Shown one piece after another: positions 61,430 through 64,000 of a stretch of DNA of 64,000 nt. Below the pieces are notes generated by a model that ran no database searches, had not been told where the DNA came from, and was given only the letters and a program-made list of their open reading frames with translations. A program made the position numbers and the translations under genes. The stretch is from Tritrichomonas musculus (lineage: Eukaryota > Parabasalia > Tritrichomonadida > Tritrichomonadidae). Position 1 is the first letter of the stretch; every line of letters begins with the position of its first letter. The stretch covers positions 1,736,001 to 1,800,000 of the forward strand of contig JAPFFF010000008.1 in assembly GCA_039105265.1 (NCBI GenBank), read 5' to 3'.

Positions 61430-63715
61430 TCAGATCTGATTTTTCAAAGAAACTGGAATCATCACAATACTGTTATATGGTAAATCTGATAGAAAATAAT
61501 GAATTTTTGATCCTTCTTCAATTTCAATTAATTTAAAATTTGGATGGGAAAATGCTGTTTTATCTATTTTTGAAACATTAGATGGAATATAAATTTGAGT
61601 AATATCTGTTGACTTAAATGCATAACCTGAAATAATTTTCAAATTTGATTTTGGAAGAAATTCGACTTTCCTAAGATTTTTACATCCTTCAAATGCACAT
61701 ACACCTATTATTGAAACGCTGGAAGGAATACAAATATTATTAATATTTGTTGCTCTAAATGCTTCATATTCAATTGTTTCCAAGTTTGAATTTGGAAGAA
61801 ATTCGACTTTTCTAAGATTTTTGCATTCTTTAAATGCAGCTTTGCCTATGGCTGAAACACTGGATGGGATAGATATTTCTATAATGTTTGTTTCTCTAAA
61901 TGCTTCAATTTCAATTGTTTCCAGCTTTGAATTTGGATGAAAAATGACTTTTGTAAGATTTTTGCATTCTTTAAAAGCACATTTCCCAATATTTTTTAGG
62001 CTACTTTGAATAGATATCTCTTTGATATTTGTATTTTGAAATGCACATTCGCCAATTATTGAAAGGTTGGATGGATAATAAACATTTGTCAGATTTTCAC
62101 AGCCGGTAAATGCAAATGCTGAAATAACTTTGATATTCGATGGAATATGAGCTTCTTTAATGTCATGATGTGCAAAGAGGAGAATATCATAATCATCGCT
62201 GTTGTTATCTGTTTTACAAAGCAAATATTTATTGTCTTTAAATATGAATCTGTTATTGTCTGGTGATATTTTAATCTTTTTCAAATGTTTCATTCCATAG
62301 AAACATCCACCTTTCAACTCAATCAAACTGGAAGGAAGAAAAATTTCTTCAATGTTTGTTGATGAAAATGCGCCAAATTCAATTAGTTGTAAGTTAGAAT
62401 TTGATGAGAATTCGATTTTTGCTAAATTAGAATATTCAAATGCTTTCTCACATATTATTGACACACTTGATGGAATAGAAATCTCTCTGATTTTTGTAGA
62501 TTCAAATGCAGATTTCTCTATTATTTTTAATTTTGAATTTGGTGCAAATTCTACTTTAGTTAGATTTCTGCACCAGCTAAATGCAGATTCATTTATTGTC
62601 GTGACATTAAATGGAATAGAAATCTCAATGATATTTGTGGATGCAAATGCATTTTTGCCGATTTTTTCTAATTTTGAATTTGGTTGAAATTCTACTTTGT
62701 TAAGATAATAACAATGGCTAAAAGAAGATTTTTCTATTGTTGTGACACTAGATGGAATATAAATATTAGTAATTTTTGAACGATAAAATGAAAATTTATC
62801 AATTGTATTTAGGATTGATTTGGATGAAAACTCCACATTAGTTAATTGACAATTGCTAAATGAATTCGAACCAATTTTTGAAACACTCGATGGAATATGA
62901 ATATTTTGAATATTTGCATAACTAAATGCATAAGAATCAATTGTTTGTAAGTTTGAGTCGGATTGAAATTCAATTTTTGTTAGATTTTTGCAATTTTGAA
63001 ATGCATACGATGAAATCATTTTTATATCAGATGGAATATAGGATTCTTTGATATCACGGCGTGCAAAAAGAAGAGTATCATAAACATCACTGTTGTTATC
63101 GGTTTTGCCAAGTAAATATTTGTCGTCTTTGAAAATAAATCTTTTGTTTTCAGGTGGAACTATGATCTTGGTCAACATTAATACATTTGAGCACCATCTA
63201 CTTTGTAAATCAATTACACTTGCTGGCAATTTGATGTAGTTAGCTGGCAAATAATCTAATGAATAAATTGTTTTAATGGCAGAATTATCTTCAAATGTAA
63301 TCTCTATTGGTGTTTTTTCATAATAATCTATGACGAGTCCAGTAATGCTTGTAATCAAATATAAATTACCATCATGTGCAATTGATCGTGGAATAAAAAT
63401 TTTTTTGGTTCCATAACAGAGTCTGACACTAAATAATGATGCTGTTTTATTCTTTTTGTTGAGCCTATAATGCATATCAGTGTGATTTGAATAAATTGAA
63501 ATGCATTCACGCATTAGATATTCAAGCCTTTCGATATCACATTTCTTGCATAAACGGTGTAATGTGCTTTTCATACCATAATAATCAGTATTTGTGATAT
63601 GAGCATTTTTGAAAATATTAATAATTTCTGTCTTCTTTTCTTGAGATAAGTTCACCATGTCATCTTCAAATTCTTCAATTGGGATTTCGACTTTTTTTGA
63701 TTCTTCGTTGCCCAT
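61430..63715 (-). CDS. BspA-type LRR protein with N-myristoylation-like start
   Basis: The protein has 761 residues. It begins MGNEESKKVE, a good match to the N-myristoylation signal (MGxxxS/T with following lysines), and lacks a signal peptide or transmembrane helix. It is therefore predicted to sit on the inner face of a membrane, unlike secreted BspA relatives. A helical N-terminal part (20-90) is followed by about twenty LRR_5 units (for example AFKECKNLRKVEFLPNSNL, ETIEYEAFRATNI, CIPSSVSIIG). Two copies of a non-LRR insert occur (NRFIFKDNKYLLCKTDNNSD and KRFIFKDDKYLLGKTDNNSD), about 300 residues apart. The array is clean with no breaks. TCATTTTTTATC lies just before ATG as initiator. Confidence 0.85.
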   Translation of the reverse strand: MGNEESKKVEIPIEEFEDDMVNLSQEKKTEIINIFKNAHITNTDYYGMKSTLHRLCKKCDIERLEYLMRECISIYSNHTDMHYRLNKKNKTASLFSVRLCYGTKKIFIPRSIAHDGNLYLITSITGLVIDYYEKTPIEITFEDNSAIKTIYSLDYLPANYIKLPASVIDLQSRWCSNVLMLTKIIVPPENKRFIFKDDKYLLGKTDNNSDVYDTLLFARRDIKESYIPSDIKMISSYAFQNCKNLTKIEFQSDSNLQTIDSYAFSYANIQNIHIPSSVSKIGSNSFSNCQLTNVEFSSKSILNTIDKFSFYRSKITNIYIPSSVTTIEKSSFSHCYYLNKVEFQPNSKLEKIGKNAFASTNIIEISIPFNVTTINESAFSWCRNLTKVEFAPNSKLKIIEKSAFESTKIREISIPSSVSIICEKAFEYSNLAKIEFSSNSNLQLIEFGAFSSTNIEEIFLPSSLIELKGGCFYGMKHLKKIKISPDNNRFIFKDNKYLLCKTDNNSDDYDILLFAHHDIKEAHIPSNIKVISAFAFTGCENLTNVYYPSNLSIIGECAFQNTNIKEISIQSSLKNIGKCAFKECKNLTKVIFHPNSKLETIEIEAFRETNIIEISIPSSVSAIGKAAFKECKNLRKVEFLPNSNLETIEYEAFRATNINNICIPSSVSIIGVCAFEGCKNLRKVEFLPKSNLKIISGYAFKSTDITQIYIPSNVSKIDKTAFSHPNFKLIEIEEGSKIHYFLSDLPYNSIVMIPVSLKNQI

Positions 63716-63730
63716 GATAAAAAATGAAAT
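63716..63730 (-). promoter_or_regulatory. Inr-like transcription start of the LRR gene
   Basis: ATTTCATTTTTTATC precedes ATG on the minus strand. TCATTT fits the trichomonad initiator, with the A at 63725 giving a 10-nt leader, the same spacing as in the CH-domain gene. Confidence 0.6.
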
Positions 63731-64000
63731 TTGGGCATATTTTTCAAAAAAATAAAAATTATTCTCAATTCTTTTGAATAGTCTCTGAATTATAATTCAA
63801 ATTTATAAAATGTGTGCCAAATTAAAACTTGAAATTTAATTTCCATTTTGTTTTAATTTGATTTGATTTTGTGCCAAAGTTACAATTAGAAGACACATAA
63901 TGATTCAATTTTGTGCAAATCTTTATGACTCTTTTTAAAGATATAATAAATATATATATGCATATTGAGATTCTATTCACATAAATTTCAAATCCCAACT
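63731..64000. other. Intergenic DNA at the window end
   Basis: I see no gene here. Confidence 0.4.

Noticed and set aside
1-64000. CRISPR array, operon or bacterial origin for the window
   Set aside because: No spaced identical repeats of CRISPR type, no ribosome-binding sites, and eukaryotic tRNA and gene features; the tandem repeats present are contiguous.

Overview
The window looks like nuclear DNA of a parabasalid (trichomonad) protist, most probably Tritrichomonas or a close relative. The evidence is very AT-rich intergenic DNA, long intronless genes on both strands, short 5' leaders with Inr-like TCA start sites 8-10 nt before ATG, and typical trichomonad families: BspA-type leucine-rich repeat (LRR) proteins, Sel1-repeat kinases, BTB-like/F5-8C and BTB-like/RCC1 proteins, DUF3447-type ankyrin proteins, and giant AAA+/VWA proteins. 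The species is inferred from family content only.

Layout. 1-4.9 kb: decayed BTB-like fragments, then intergenic DNA with two inverted-repeat elements. 4.9-12.4 kb: one secreted Ser/Thr-rich protein gene cut in two by a 3.2 kb element with 8-bp target duplications. 13.6-15.5 kb: a membrane-anchored BspA-like protein. 15.7-21.3 kb: tRNA-Lys and tRNA-Cys, ankyrin and Myb-like pseudogenes, a hAT-like element with GC-rich ends, and a four-pass tetraspanin-like gene. 21.7-25.6 kb: a tandem calponin-homology actin-binding protein, a cysteine-rich type I surface protein and a small unknown protein. 26-27.4 kb: a decayed unknown gene next to a GC-rich island. 27.9-31.9 kb: a kinase with twelve Sel1 repeats. 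32-33 kb: a compound repeat element. 33-40 kb: BTB-like/RCC1, BTB-like/F5-8C and LRR-pseudokinase genes, then a TTAA-flanked element. 40.9-59.3 kb: one 6139-codon gene. 59.9-63.7 kb: a broken ankyrin-like gene and an LRR gene with a likely N-myristoylated start.

The most striking gene is the 18.4 kb one. It joins a catalytically dead kinase-like domain and a Sel1-like segment to six midasin/dynein-type AAA+ modules, a very long linker and three VWA domains. The other theme is transposition: at least seven candidate terminal-inverted-repeat elements without a visible transposase lie here, and for two of them removing the element with one target copy rejoins a host reading frame exactly. Several pseudogenes differ from an open frame by a single homopolymer shift, so sequencing error cannot be excluded for those.
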